Positions 45,401 through 56,617 of a DNA stretch of 64,000 nucleotides are shown here, in pieces. The stretch lies in the NCBI GenBank assembly GCA_013146195.2, contig CM028383.1, positions 15,895,642-15,959,641 of the forward strand, written 5' to 3'. The position numbers were made by a program, and so were the translations under genes. The notes under the pieces are model-generated. The model was not told the origin of the DNA, did no database searches, and worked only from the letters and a program-made list of their open reading frames with translations. The first letter of the stretch is position 1. Each line of letters starts with the position of its first letter. The stretch comes from Codonopsis lanceolata (Eukaryota > Streptophyta > Magnoliopsida > Asterales > Campanulaceae).

Positions 45401-45942
45401 TGTGGGAAGAGCTTAAATCTGCTTACGATGAAGATTTCCAAACAAAGAGATCTCAAGTCAACAAATACATTCAGTTTCAGATGGTTGATGGGGTATCAGT
45501 TCTTGAGCAAGTTCAAGAACTTCATAAGATTGCAGATTCAATTGTTGCTTCTGGTATATGGTTTGATGAGAATTTTCATGTTAGTACCATTATTTCGAAA
45601 CTTCCACCTTCTTGGAAACAATGTCGAGTCAAGTTGATGCAAGAGGACGTCCTACCCTTGAACAGGTTGATGTACCTGTTAAGGGATGAGGAGGAATTCA
45701 GAAACCACCGGAGAAAGGAAGAACGGTTTAAGAGTACTCGTGTAGTAAACCCCAGCCATGATGATAAACTTGGACCGAGAAAGAGAGAAATGAAGATTGT
45801 TTGTTACAATTGTGGCAAAGAGGGTCACAAGTCTATGAATTGTCCTCGTAGATCTGATTCAAGGGATCGGGCCAATGGAAAGGAGAATGATAACATACCA
45901 GTGTCTTCTGAAGTTAACATGATTGAAAAAGCTGTAGAATAG
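36406..45942 (+). CDS. KELP-type coactivator fused to a copia-type Gag zinc-knuckle protein
   Basis: Four exons with GT-AG borders: 36406-36765, 37514-37619, 44460-44550 and 44793-45942, predicted 568 residues. Residues 14-66 form a DEK C-terminal domain (IEQTVIEILSNADLE), and about 116-184 form a PC4/p15 single-strand DNA-binding coactivator domain (SEKKRVTVQEFGGRPLVSIR, then LTANQWSTFRSSFPDIEAAM), together matching plant KELP. Exon 4 adds three 31-residue repeats, a copia Gag (UBN2-like) domain from about 300 (NGKNYHCW) to 480, and a CX2CX4HX4C knuckle at 523-536 (CYNCGKEGHKSMNC). No protease, RT or LTR follows. The intact frame amid decayed transposons argues for selection. From memory, Arabidopsis AT4G00980 has the same DEK/PC4/CCHC make-up, so the fusion may be old. 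Likely nuclear and nucleic-acid binding. The exon 3-4 junction is inferred from splice sites and frame, not from cDNA. Confidence 0.85.
38998..39950 (-). pseudogene. gypsy integrase remnant
   Basis: Minus-strand translation shows the integrase core MDFVLGLPRTQRSNNSVFVV (first Asp), HGIPKS and SDRDTKF (second Asp) and FHPQTDGQTEVIN (Glu), then the C-terminal domain with LRKERFSVGTYSKLHPKKIG and GWNISPTFNIADLVAFFPND. The frame changes near 39710 and 39665. The zinc-binding N-terminus is only partly readable. The acidic DDE residues remain but the enzyme cannot be made from this copy. Confidence 0.85.
40056..40590. repeat. Inverted LTR piece joined to another gypsy LTR
   Basis: 40056-40232 is the reverse complement of part of the element's own LTR (compare GTGAAACCCTAAGCCGTGAT with 38575-38594). 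40234-40590 looks like a different gypsy LTR on the minus strand, beginning TGATGTAGGACAAG at 40590. It is preceded (40591-40640) by the typical 3' pol end and polypurine tract of another gypsy element. This is a recombined chimera. Confidence 0.55.
40880..41318 (-). pseudogene. gypsy gag remnant
   Basis: Minus-strand frames starting MATNEGNNNNTNATLMALLE just after the primer-binding site, then a second frame with YPKIKIDLPFFRGGD, which is the usual entry to the plant gypsy Gag capsid domain. A frameshift separates the two. It ends without capsid core or zinc knuckle. Confidence 0.65.
43720..44344. mobile_element. Mutator-like MITE with long inverted repeats
   Basis: A 625-bp element whose arms align for well over 100 bp: left GTGCTCTACTAGTTCCTGTA, right (reverse complement) GTGCACCACTAGTGCCTGTA, then both CTTTTGAA, GTACAATGCAA and GATGTCGTTAGAA. 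The 9-bp flanks AAAGGAAAG (43711-43719) and AAAGGAAAT (44345-44353) match at 8 of 9 bases, as expected for Mutator-like transposons. No transposase. Confidence 0.8.
44551..44554 (+). promoter_or_regulatory. 5' splice site overlapping an in-frame stop (KELP-only isoform switch)
   Basis: Exon 3 ends ...ATA AG at 44550 and the donor is GTAAAA. If the intron is kept, the next codons are AGG TAA, ending the protein right after the PC4 domain, where stand-alone KELP normally ends. If spliced to 44793 (acceptor TATTGTAG), AG+T makes Ser and the frame continues into Gag. Confidence 0.6.
44809..45084 (+). repeat. Three in-frame 93-bp repeats linking PC4 to Gag
   Basis: Units start at 44809, 44902 and 44995, an exact 93-bp (31-codon) period. 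Each begins AAGCAGACTG and codes KQTxTxNPTxVxxLASQ followed by an ERAxTEA-like end. Third-position and some amino-acid differences separate the copies. The segment is hydrophilic and probably a flexible linker. Confidence 0.9.
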
Positions 45943-47203
45943 TTGAAGCCTTGAAGGATCTCGCTTTTCTATCATAGAGAGATGAACAAATGTATCTTGC
46001 TCTAATGAGGTATACTTCATGAACACACAATCATGCACTTTTTTGGGGAAGAGCATACAAGGTATATAAGCTTCTTATAGCTCTTTTATGCTTGTATTCT
46101 CAATTCGTAACGTCCCCCGTCCTGGAACATATTTGTTTGTACTTTCTAGCAGGATTTTAAAAATGTTTTCACCCCCCATATTTTTCTTGATATTGTTCTG
46201 TCTTACATACTGTCACAGGCGCACTTTTATGTAAAATGTTTTGTAAGTGATAGACGGAAGATCAATGAAAATGTATAAGACATAAAGGACCCTTTGAGTA
46301 AGTATTGCGCAGCATTAGTGTGTTGACTTGAATGGATATATTTATGGTGCAGTATAATTCCAAGCATCAACATGTCGAGCTATAAATGAAGCGCATCAAG
46401 TTTGGCTTGAGCGTTTCTCATTCTTTGTTTGTCTGGGTCGAGCTTGTGGAGTAACCGAGTCGAACTTAGAGAACAATTCAAGCTTGATCAGATGCTAGCT
46501 CGTCTAGATTTGGGTGAAGCTTGATTATTGTTAATGCATAAAGTTATACGCCATGTATCTTACTAGTTTTACTAATGTTATACCACATGATATGTTAGCA
46601 GGCTCGAGGTATAATGTATGCAACTCATTAGTTCTAATAATGATTTACCAAATGGCTAGTTAGCAGGCTCAAGTTCAACCACTGAGTTTGAACGAGTCTA
46701 GATTGCTTAGCTCGAATCAGGTTTGAGTTTCGTTCAAGCTCGTTCAAAACTTTTAATTATGAGCTTGAAATTTCAAAAACTCCTGGTTCGACATAATGTT
46801 GTCCCCCTTTGCTAGGCAATAATAACAAAACAATATAGGAGAAATTTGAAGTGTGTTTGATGAGGCAGCTTCATAGAGATTGCGCATTGACTTTCAATCG
46901 TTTACTTTGTTAATTACCGAGACTTCCACTCACCAGTCAAACTTTGAACGCACTTCCCAATCTGATGATTATTGAGGGGGGTTATGAAGAAGTCTCTGCT
47001 TGGTTAGGAGTATAAAATCAGTGCGTGTGCGCACAGTTGCAGGTTTTAGGGGGGACATAGCTGAGCATTATGTCATAGTCTGAGTTGTTTATTGTGCACT
47101 GTGCAGTATCATTTTTATATGTATTGCTGTTTCTAGTGTAGTGTGGAAATATTTGGGGTTGTAAATGAAATGCTGGCTCGACTTTGGCATGAGCTTGAAT
47201 TGT
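45943..47203. other. 3' flank of the KELP-Gag gene and degenerate CTCGA-rich DNA
   Basis: The first few hundred bases are presumably the 3' untranslated region. No single poly-A signal stands out. 46380-46760 is rich in GAGCTTGA/CTCGAAT words (CAAGCTTGATC, GAGTCGAACTT). Sequence at about 46800-47060 is distantly repeated at 48380-49520. Confidence 0.4.
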
Positions 47204-47865
47204 TAGAGCAGTAATTTGCTTTGTTAGCGGGATTTACATCAAATGTGGCAGGTCGGGAAATTATCAACCCAACCCACCCCATCTTGGGTTGTGGGTTAGG
47301 CGGGCCAACCCACCAATTTTTTTCCCAATTAATCTAAATAATACAAAAAAATGTCATAATTCATTAAAAAAATTATATTTTCTACTATTATATTTTTAAT
47401 AGTGTTTTCTAACAATTTTCTCTAATATTAATAGTATAAAATGAGAAAAAAAATATAAGTAAGAAACTATTTTATCATTACTCTTTTTGTATGTTCTTAT
47501 AATCATCTTTCTACAAATATTACAGTTAATATACCTTATTCTGATATTTTTAGTTGCTATAAGTGTCACTTTTTAAACGAATTCAAAATCATTTACTAAT
47601 ATTTCAGATATAAAAAATAAACTTACATTTTGAGCGATAATGATTTAAAATAATTATTCCAAACTTATGAATTGGTTATTTGAAACTAGTATATGACGGG
47701 TCAACCCGTCCAGACCCGCCCCAACCCACCTCAACCCATAATCTATCGCGGGCTCAACCCGTTTGACCCACCTCCTAATTGATTCATATTTTCTCAATCC
47801 AACCCATTTTTTTTAGGTAGCGGGACGGGTCAATCCAACGGACCCAATCCATTTTGACAGCTCTA
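47204..47865. mobile_element. hAT-like MITE (CAACCC/GGGTT family)
   Basis: The right end reads CCATTTTGACAGCTCTA, matching the TIR of the MITE at 27511-28374. The left end begins TAGAGC at 47204 but is diverged. Internal CAACCCACC and GACCCGCC words are shared. The flanking 8-mers TGAATTGT-like and CTTATTGT match only partly, so the boundaries are tentative. Confidence 0.45.
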
Positions 47866-50800
47866 CTTATTGTAGCTTCACTGTCCCCCTGCTTGTGAAG
47901 ATAGTGAGTCAAGTTTGAGCACAATTTCAAGCTTTTGATAAATATAGCTCGGACCAAGCTTGATGTATTGTCATTTTAAGTGCAGTGTTGAATGATTGAG
48001 CCAACGCTCCTTTTACGGCCACATATGTCATTCTCTGTCACATCCTTTATCACATTGAATCTCAACTTCATATATTTTTTTATAAAAAGAAAATTGACTA
48101 AAATAACAAGAAATGTGTACGGTTGAGATTTAATGAGACATGAAATATAACAGAGAGTGTGATAGACGATTTGGAGCCCTTTAACTTGGGCGTTACTCAT
48201 TCACAGCAGCTTGATTGACTCTAGCTTGTGAAATAAATGAGCCAAACCGGAGAATAAACTGTTTAGCTTGAGAGTCAAGTTGGCGTTTGGATCAAACTAA
48301 AAACTTTTCTCGCCCAGTATAGACTATTACGCGCTCTAGAAAACTTGGCAACTAAAGAAATTTTTCTGGTTCACCCAAACATTGCCTCATTGGTAGGGGA
48401 ACAACAAGAGATGGGTAAGTCAATATCATAATGATGAGGAATCTTCATAGAAATTGCGTGTTGGACAAATCTTTCCCATGTGATTATCATTTATGCTCCA
48501 TTATTTGATTTAGTTTGATTAGGATCAATATATACTATAAAGTAAAACCAAATAAAAAAAATCAAACCAATCGATTGAAACATTAAACTACAGTATTTTG
48601 GGGTTGAAAGGTTTGAAACTATATCGTTTCATACCGAAAAATTCAAAAGAAGAAAAAGAAAAAAAAAAGAATAGTGGTTGACAAGTGTTGCGCCTCCTGC
48701 CCTCCCTTTCCACTCTCCCTTTACACATGGTGGCTCCCTAGTGGCCCAAATTTCTTTTCCACCTTGTTTTTCTTGGCCAATTAGCAATTATCGGCCAAAA
48801 AATCAATTTTTTTTTCTTGAACTAAAGTACATATTTTTACCTATAAGTAAAAATTTGGTTTGTTTCATTTGATATTAATAATATTTTCTATGGTTTTTCA
48901 AGTTTTTAGTCACTTTTTGAAATTTTTTTTTTTAAATTAATGGAGATAAAGATAATGAGATATGAAAAAGTATTGAATTTTGTGTCACTGTTGTATGGGT
49001 TTTTTATTTTGAATCAAACTTGTATCAAATGAATTATTTTATTGATTTTTAATTGGGTTGTGGTTGATTTGATGTTTGATTTGGATTGTATGATGTAATT
49101 GTTGTTCATGCTCTAAATCGTCCGGTCAAGCTTTGAAGTTTATGTACTTATGAGTCCACAAACTTTAATCATCAAAGGGTGGAGCCAACTACACTCAAAA
49201 ATGTCACTCAAATGATAGATATGGGGTTTACAAAATACTCTTCGATCCTTAAAAAAAAAAAAAAAAAACTACACTCAAAAATCCATTCTTTACATCTTAT
49301 TTTCTGCAATGTATAACACAAAGTACAATACTTTAATATAAAAAATAAGATGCAGAAAATATATTTTGAAGTGTGGTTAGCCACCACTATCAAGAAAATG
49401 ACCGCCCTCTTTAAGACTTCTTGAATTAGAAAAATTTGTGGGGAAGGTTAGGAAGAAGTTTCGGCTTGGTTAGGAGATAAAATTTAAGTTCGTTTTAGTG
49501 TGCGATTTCAGACTTGAGTTTTTTCTAAAGGGGAGTTTGTTATTATGTAATATGTTTCCAATCCTGGTGCATACCGTCACTATTAACACTTACTTTTCAA
49601 CTGTGGCACTAGATCAATAATTGTATCGATGCATTGTTCTATTGTGAAGTGCCATAGTTGTAACTAGGTCTGAAAATTGGGGGTGTTGAGTTGAATTTGG
49701 GGCGGATTATAATGGGTAACGTGTCAAAATTGATCGAAACCCGTTAAATCAAAATATCAAACTAGTCGAAATAAATCGGGTTATGGGTTAAAACGGGTCG
49801 ATCTGTCTTACCCCTGACTTTTTCTCCCCCAAAAAAGAGTTTATAGTATAAAAAGTCGTGGGTTGAAACGGGTTACTCGTTTTGACAAAAAATGCTAACG
49901 GATTGGGTTGGGTAATTTGTAGGTTGTGTTAATGGGTAATGAATTGTAATTTTAAATATCAATTCAATTGCAATTCTCAAATTTTACTGCAAGGACTAGT
50001 TGAAAGCATTAGTAATAGCCTATTATCCATTTATCCATAACACTTATTTTGTCATCCCTACTTGGGTATCCATCAAGTTAAAGATTTTGAGCATTCACCA
50101 AGTTAGATTAAGTTAAAATGCATGCAAACTAGCTCAAATAAATCATCTTATCAACTAAAACAAAAAAGATAAATGTATAAAAATTTCCAGCCATAGCTAT
50201 TTGGTCAATGGAGAGATTTTTGTGCTTAGTTCACCAAGCTTGTGACAATAGGAAGGACCTACGTGCATGTATACATTGTACCGTACAAGTCATGATGCTT
50301 TTCTAATTGCATTTTAAAATCAATTTCAAAATCTAGGTCAACTAAACGTGCTTACCTAACCCCAACATGTCGGTTAGGTTTGGTGGTCCATTGATTTAAA
50401 TGGATATTTTTGTATAAGGCAAAAATGGTCAATAATAGAGCACATATACATCTGAACAAGGCTAAGCGGAATCTGGGAATTAAAAAATGGTGGTACATTA
50501 GTACATATGATTATTCAATTCAGTTCATATGCCCCATTTAGAACAGTACTGCCTTGTTTTTTAATTCACTTCCCGACCATTAATACATAACCTTGGAGTC
50601 TGAAGCATGACAAATAGTAATGTCCAATAAAATGAGTCGAATAGAGTCGAACTTGTTATTTTGGGACGTGTCTTTCAATATGTTTTTTTAAAAAATTGAC
50701 TATGATGCAGACATTTATGGTTTAATAATAGTAAAGTCATGCAAGTCTCCGAAAATTTTCTATTACACATCTCCTAAGTTTAGGCATGAAAACAACCCAG

Positions 50801-51583
50801 AACCCATTAACTTACTTGACTAAACATGAAAATTATCCAACTCAACCTCCGTTTCGATTCAAAAGGATTAACGAGTTGGATTGAGTCGGGTTTAAACGGA
50901 TTGAACCCGTTAGCTTGTTATCTAAATATGTATAGATTTTTTAAGGGAAAACACGGGTTAAGACGACCCGACCCAATTTAACCCGGTTAATTTCAATGCA
51001 TTTGATAATCGGGTTCTAATGTATTTCGATCAATTTCGATCTGTTATCCAACCCGACTCATATCTGACCTCATACATCCACCCACCCAATTGTCTAGGCC
51101 TACCTAAGTTGTATCACTAAATGTATAGGGATAACTTTATTGGCCTTAATTATATGTTGCATGTTTGTACTAAAACTTGATAGTGATAACTTTACTGGAC
51201 TTTGTATATGTGCCCGACTCGATGATTAGTCTTGGGTATACATGACAAAAGATACCTTAAAGAATAAAAAATAAGATAAAATATATATTTCAAGTTGCGA
51301 ATTTCGTTTACTCCCATTGAAAAATCCATGCATGTCTCACCTTTTTCATTCCCTTTTCAAAATGTTTATAATTGGAGTGTTTATAATAAGAGAATTGATC
51401 GGAGAATAACGACAATCTAGAGTTTGAAGACATATCCACCAAAGCACAAGTCAGTTTGAATGACATCCTATAACTTACTCATACATAGACACAATTTGAT
51501 TGACGATCAAAGCAGTTGATGAGCTTGAGGTTGGCGTTAAAATTGATAATTTCAATGAGAATGACTCATGGGAAGTGTCATTT
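47866..51583. other. Intergenic, small decayed repeats
   Basis: No gene. It contains CTCGA-rich DNA (47880-48310), GGGTTAAACGGGTC-type segments at 49680-49950 and 50775-51110 that resemble the CYP703A-intron segment 32160-32370, and homopolymer-rich stretches. Short open frames here lack any recognisable motif. Confidence 0.45.
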
Positions 51584-53287
51584 TAGGCCCTATATGTTAC
51601 CGCGTTTTGGAGGAAAACGCTGCTCAAACCGCTCTGATTTAGCCATTAGAGTGTATCAATGTCGTCGTTATGGAACGCTGCGTTTGTGGAACGTTATAAA
51701 TTATAGCTTTTTCAAAAACGCCATAAGCAAAACGCTCACCTCCCAGAGCTGGACCCAAAGTACACCTGCATTTTCCTTCGTTTATCTCCTCTTCTTCTTC
51801 TCGATTGTAAAATTAACACAGCCTAAAAATATACCCACCTCTTTCTTTCCTCAGGCTGCTACCTTCAAAAGGAAGGAGATGATTGGGGGAGGAAGAGATG
51901 GGGAGGCAAGGGGAAATGGAGGAGGAATTGGATTTGGAGAACGAGACTAGAGACGAAAGAGCGAGAAGGCGAAAGAAATAGGGACCGATCCGTTGAGAAA
52001 GAAAGAGAGAGAAATATGGATTAGATTTGAGGAAATAGGGATTGATCTGTAGAGAAAGAAAGAGAGAGAGAGAGAGGGACCGAAGGAGGCGATTGAGTCT
52101 GGAAAAAAGAACTTGGCTCTGTTTGAATGTTAGGGCATCCGATCGTGGGCCTGAAAAGGTTTATTCCCACCGCCATCAATCGCCTTATAAACCTTTTCTA
52201 TATAAACCTATTATCCACTATACATAAACCCATAAAAGCTTTATAGCATGGACCCACAACTAAATATTTTATTATTTCTCAATATACATTTATTTTTAAA
52301 AATAAATATATCGTTTTAAAACATAAATATTTATAGAACAAATATAATACGTCTAAAAAATAATTTATATATTTTTAAATTTTATCTTTGAAAAAAACAT
52401 TTTTATTCATAAATATTTATCAATAATTCAAAATATCGATGTAACAATATAAATTTTATTGAACTAATTCAACATAAAATCATAAAAATTATAATCAAAA
52501 TTGCATTATACAATGAGAAAACAAAGTAATTAAATGTATTTTCTTTTTAGGGAAAACAATTATTAATATTTAACAATGTTACATTAAATGCTAAAATATT
52601 ATAATCTTTAAACAAAATAAAAAAACAAAAAAAAAAGATGGAAAGTCCAGTCAGCTCACCATAAACCGGTCCATAAACATGGAGTGGTTGAAATCTTCCA
52701 CCTATGATTTGGAGGCCTCCAATGGTATAAAGCTTTTCATAAAGCTTTATCAAATTTTATAAACCTCCTATTGGAGGTGCTCTTAAAGTGGGTTTGGGGA
52801 AAGGAAGGGATGAGTGATATTTTGGGTTGGGAATTAGGCAATTTATATTTTCAAATTACCCTTTAGTTTTCTCTTTTATTTATTTCTTCTCCTTTTTCTT
52901 ATTTAGATTTAAATACATAATTTGTAACTTTGACACAAAAATTTACTTGTTGGTATTCATATTTTTTTTAGATTTACAATTTATGTAATGAAATCCAAAT
53001 GTTAGATTTAAAAGTTTAATCTTGTAAATTGTAACTTGATCATAATTTTAATATTTTAGATTGTTAGATGATATTAATATATGAAGGTTTTTTCTCGCAT
53101 AATTCTTAGCGTGTTTATTTATAATGGATCAAAGAGTATAATTGTCTTTTTGACAATTATTCAAGTTTATGAAAATAGCGTTTAGAAATTATATACCAAA
53201 CGTGTTTGTAAAGAAACCGTCGCGTTTTAAAACCGTTGCATTTTGAAACCGCTACGTTTTAAAAACGTTGCACCAAATGAACCCTAA
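51584..53287. mobile_element. Possible non-autonomous DNA transposon with AACGC-rich ends
   Basis: The two outer parts carry many copies of AAACGCT/GCGTTT words: 51600-51735 on the left, 53176-53275 on the right, where CGCGTTTTAAAACCGTTGC is typical. The outer ends TTAGGCCCTATATG and (reverse complement) TTAGGGTTCATTTGG are weakly similar. No convincing target duplication was found. The centre carries a GA-rich tract (51860-52080) and a nested MITE (52133-52782). Confidence 0.35.
52133..52782. mobile_element. Tourist/Harbinger-type MITE, TSD TTA
   Basis: It begins GGGCATCCGATCGTGGGCC and ends, read in reverse complement, GAGCACCTCCAATAGGAGG. It is flanked by TTA at 52130-52132 and 52783-52785. 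Both subterminal regions contain AAACCTnnTAT and TATAAAC words. The GGGCATCTCCAA-like terminus and the 3-bp TTA duplication fit PIF/Harbinger MITEs. Confidence 0.6.
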
Positions 53288-53484
53288 ATTAGCAAGAAGG
53301 GCCCACCCCTAATATTGGATGGATTGAGCGGTTTTATTCGTTAGCACCAGAGCTATTTTTTGATTAATTTCGGAAAACTATTAGTCTTGCAAAGGATATT
53401 TTTGGTATATCCATCTTATTTTAAAAAGGTCAACTTTTATTTGTCTGAAATGAAGAGAGTACATCTTAATAGAAAACTACATTT

Positions 53485-53870
53485 TCTACATTTTCCAAGC
53501 CCAGTCCCTCCCCAACCCCAGCACACTCGCCTGCCCCTCCCCCAGTCCCGCCCACATGTCTCAGCCAAGCTCAGTCCTTCCCCCAACCCCAACCCACCCG
53601 CCTGCCCTACACCTAGTCCCTTCCCGTCCATGCAGGATTGGGCCTCCCGATCCCTCCCTCACCCATTTGGGCCTCCCAGTCCTGACCCTCCTCCCCGCCT
53701 CATGCCGCTTCCCCACGCCCAGCCTCCACCACCTTCCACCCAGCCTCCGCCACCATCTCTGCCCAGAAAAAATAGTTTTTTTATAAATTTAATTAAAAGC
53801 CACCTCCCCCCAGCCCCACCACCTCCCGTCCATCGCCACCACCTCCCACCTACCTCTACCATTACTCTTT
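53485..53870. repeat. C-rich, strand-biased low-complexity block
   Basis: About 380 bp in which the plus strand is dominated by CCC/CCA/CCTCC words and has very few G residues. Runs such as CCCCAACCCCAACCCACCC recur. The minus strand therefore has many GGG runs and could form G-quadruplexes. Proline-rich open frames across it are a by-product of composition. Confidence 0.8.
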
Positions 53871-54211
53871 TTTTTCATTTAATTATAAATTGAACAAATG
53901 ACAAATTGGTAAAAAAAAATACAAAAAGTGATGTAATAGGTATTTTATATGTGCTGTAGTAAGTACCTATGTATATAAAAACTAATATAATGTGCAGATA
54001 TTTCTCAAGTGAATAGACAAGAAATACAAAATTCTTCTCTCTAAAAACCCTTTTATTCATATGCTCAAATGCAACAAAATGTTTCTCGAAGTAGTTTGAT
54101 TTATTTAACAAAAATATGATAAAATCTAATTCAGTAACATGCAAAACCTAAAATCAACAATTTTTTTGTTTGTTGCGTAAAAACTATAATCAATTAATTT
54201 AAGAATAAAAT

Positions 54212-55670
54212 AATATTTTGGTTCCTGGACATGTCGAAAAAGAATTTTTTGGTTCTCGGACTTTAAAAAATATTAATGTGGTCCCTCAACTCGTTTTTTT
54301 TTTTTTCAATTTCCCCCTCCCACCGCTACAGTTACCGTTAGACTTTCCGTCCAATATTATTTCAAATACCAAAAATACCCTTACTAAATTACCCTTACTG
54401 ACATACAAGGGGTTTTTTAAAAGTTCAAAACACAAGGGGGGGTTTTTGCCTATTCGAAAACTAGAAACAAACCCTAACCCTAGAAGATGCAAAAAAATCA
54501 CCGTCTCCATAATTTCCAATCCTAGCCGTCGACGCCTCTCCCATTGATTGTTGTTGGTGTAAAAACCTCCCTACAAACGATTGTTGAGAAGCCACGGAGG
54601 CCGGAGGCCGCTCACTACACTATCCGAAGCCATGCGATCTTCTTTATCTCTGTGAAGGCTATTGTCGTCGGACCAGAGTCTCTTGCCAAGAATAAAAGGA
54701 GTGGGAGTAATTAAGTGCTAGTGTGACGACGACTTCTGATCAAGGGCGGTGGAGATTGAAGAGTTAATGGAGGAGTTTCGCTCAGCGAAGGATACGATGG
54801 AGAAGCTAGCATGAGTGGTGTCGGTGCCCATAATGGCGATGATGGAAGGCATGGCCAAGCTCACGAGTGAAACCCAAATCTGTTCAATATTGAAACCCAG
54901 TGCTTTGGTTTTTCTTCTCCAGTATTGAAATCCAGATATGTTTTAATATTTAGATTTTTTTTGTCTTATGGAAAGTTGAACCATTTTGAAGCTCTAGGCC
55001 CGATTCAGAATTATTTTCCCCCATATGCTTGATTTCATGTTTCTGACATGCAAATTCTTTGTTTTGATACATGATTCATCTGTTTATGTGATTCGAGAGC
55101 ATATGCGTTTTCAATCTCTTTATCGTAGTCAAGTTGAAGCATTTGGGTTTGTCACTTCCGCCATTCTTATCTCAATGTTTCTTGTCATGTCCATTTTTGA
55201 GAAGTTCCTCATAACCACCGCCCCGCCATTATCGTCGTCGGGAGGCCGCAGTCTGACATTGAATCTCAAATGGGTTTCAATGGAAAGCTTGCTCACTTTT
55301 CTCCCATAGTGAGTAATCTATTTCAATTAGTCCTTTTCTACGCTGCCCCATAATATGTTCACAATAATGGGTCGGTGTCGAGGAAGAATTCAAATAGGTC
55401 TTGTGCGATGTTGGTGGCAGGGGTGGAGAGAAATATTAGGCTCTTAAAGGTTGAAGATGACTCTTTTTTGAATTGGCACATTAACTGGACATTTTGAAAA
55501 AACAACCTATATTAAACTTTTAAGTAAGGGTATTTTTGATATTTTAAATAATATTAGACGGAAAGTGTAACGGTAACGGTAGAAGGAGGGAAATTGATAA
55601 AAAAAACGAGTTGGGGAACCACATTAATATGTTTTAAAGCCCGAAGATCAAAGAATTCTTTTTTGACACT
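54212..55670. mobile_element. Mutator-like element with long TIRs and unknown cargo
   Basis: The left arm (54212-54400) and the right arm (55500-55670, reverse complement) align for more than 150 bp: ATTAATGTGGT(C/T)CC, CAACTCGTTTTTTTT, CAATTTCCC, CGTTAGACTTTCCGTC against CGTTACACTTTCCGTC, and CAAAAATACCCTTACT. Long TIRs of this kind mark Mutator-like elements. The 1.1-kb interior (54400-55490) contains no transposase. It has gene-like, moderately GC-rich stretches (54490-54880, 55190-55310) that might be captured host fragments. The 9-bp duplication could not be fixed. Confidence 0.7.
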
Positions 55671-56249
55671 TTATAATGATAAATAACATCATTTAAAAAA
55701 AATCAAAACCCCTGGTAATTTTTTATTAGTTAATATTCCCAATATTTCTATAATGCTACAAATTTTGGTCCCCAATTCAGGTAAAATTAGATTAATGGCC
55801 TGCCACATTCACATGCTCTGGCCTTGGTTCTTTCTTTACTTATCTTAACTTACATCAGATGCCCACAATTTTTTTGACCCTTCTCTCTCTCTCTCTCACA
55901 CACACACACCGGTAAATAATTTGTTTCGCAAAATTTACGTATAATTTTAACTATATATATTTTTCTATGCAAATTTAAGGTCGTCTTTTCACATTTAACT
56001 AATGATTTATGATTTTTTTTAAAAATAGGCATTAATTAAAAGAACAGAATCGGAGTATATAACTTGGAGACCAAAATTTGGCTACACTTACCCCTATCTC
56101 ATATGGTCATATCCTTTGACTTTCTAAATTAAGAAATCCAATAAGAAACAATTTCTAAAACGAAAAAGAGTGGAAGCCAAATGGGGAAACAAAAAGGTAA
56201 AGCAAAAATTCAGTATGAACTCTTGACTCAGGTCTTTATTTTAATTGCA
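55671..56249. other. Intergenic; short microsatellite
   Basis: A (CT)n(CA)n tract at about 55880-55910. Nothing else was recognised before the copia element. Confidence 0.5.
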
Positions 56250-56551
56250 TGTTATTAACAGTAACAAAGGAAAAGTTAATAATTGCAGAGTTAAACAAGG
56301 GACTGAAGTGCAGGCAAGGGCCAAGTTTGGGGAGTTAAACGTCAAATGGAGAAAGTTTGTTGTTTCTGTGTGCATGGAAAGTTTTTCCCTTTGGTTGTAA
56401 TTTTTAGTTTCATTAAGTGTTGTTAGGTAGTTTGGTTAAATGATTAGTTCTAGTTATCTTTTAGGTCGTTTTCTTCCAGTCATATATATCAAGAAGAAAT
56501 TGTATTAAATCCTTTTGTTAAAACAAAATCTTGTTCTTTATATTCTTTACA
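56250..56551 (+). repeat. 5' LTR of the copia element
   Basis: A 302-bp repeat matching 60993-61395 apart from the AT expansion and a short GGCCTTTCTGTAACTTTGATT stretch. It ends at base 56551, adjacent to the primer-binding site. Confidence 0.88.
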
Positions 56552-56617
56552 TGGTATCAGAGCAAAGATTCCTAGGCTCTTGATCACCTTTCTTCTTCTT
56601 TTCATTTCTCGATCACC

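Noticed and set aside
51516..51950. 144-codon frame near 51.5 kb
   Set aside because: It crosses the AACGC-rich transposon end and a GA-rich tract with no recognisable domain.
53360..53893. 177-codon proline-rich open frame resembling an extensin
   Set aside because: It lies on the C-rich low-complexity block, all plus-strand frames there are proline/serine-rich, and there is no signal peptide or regular SPPPP repeat.
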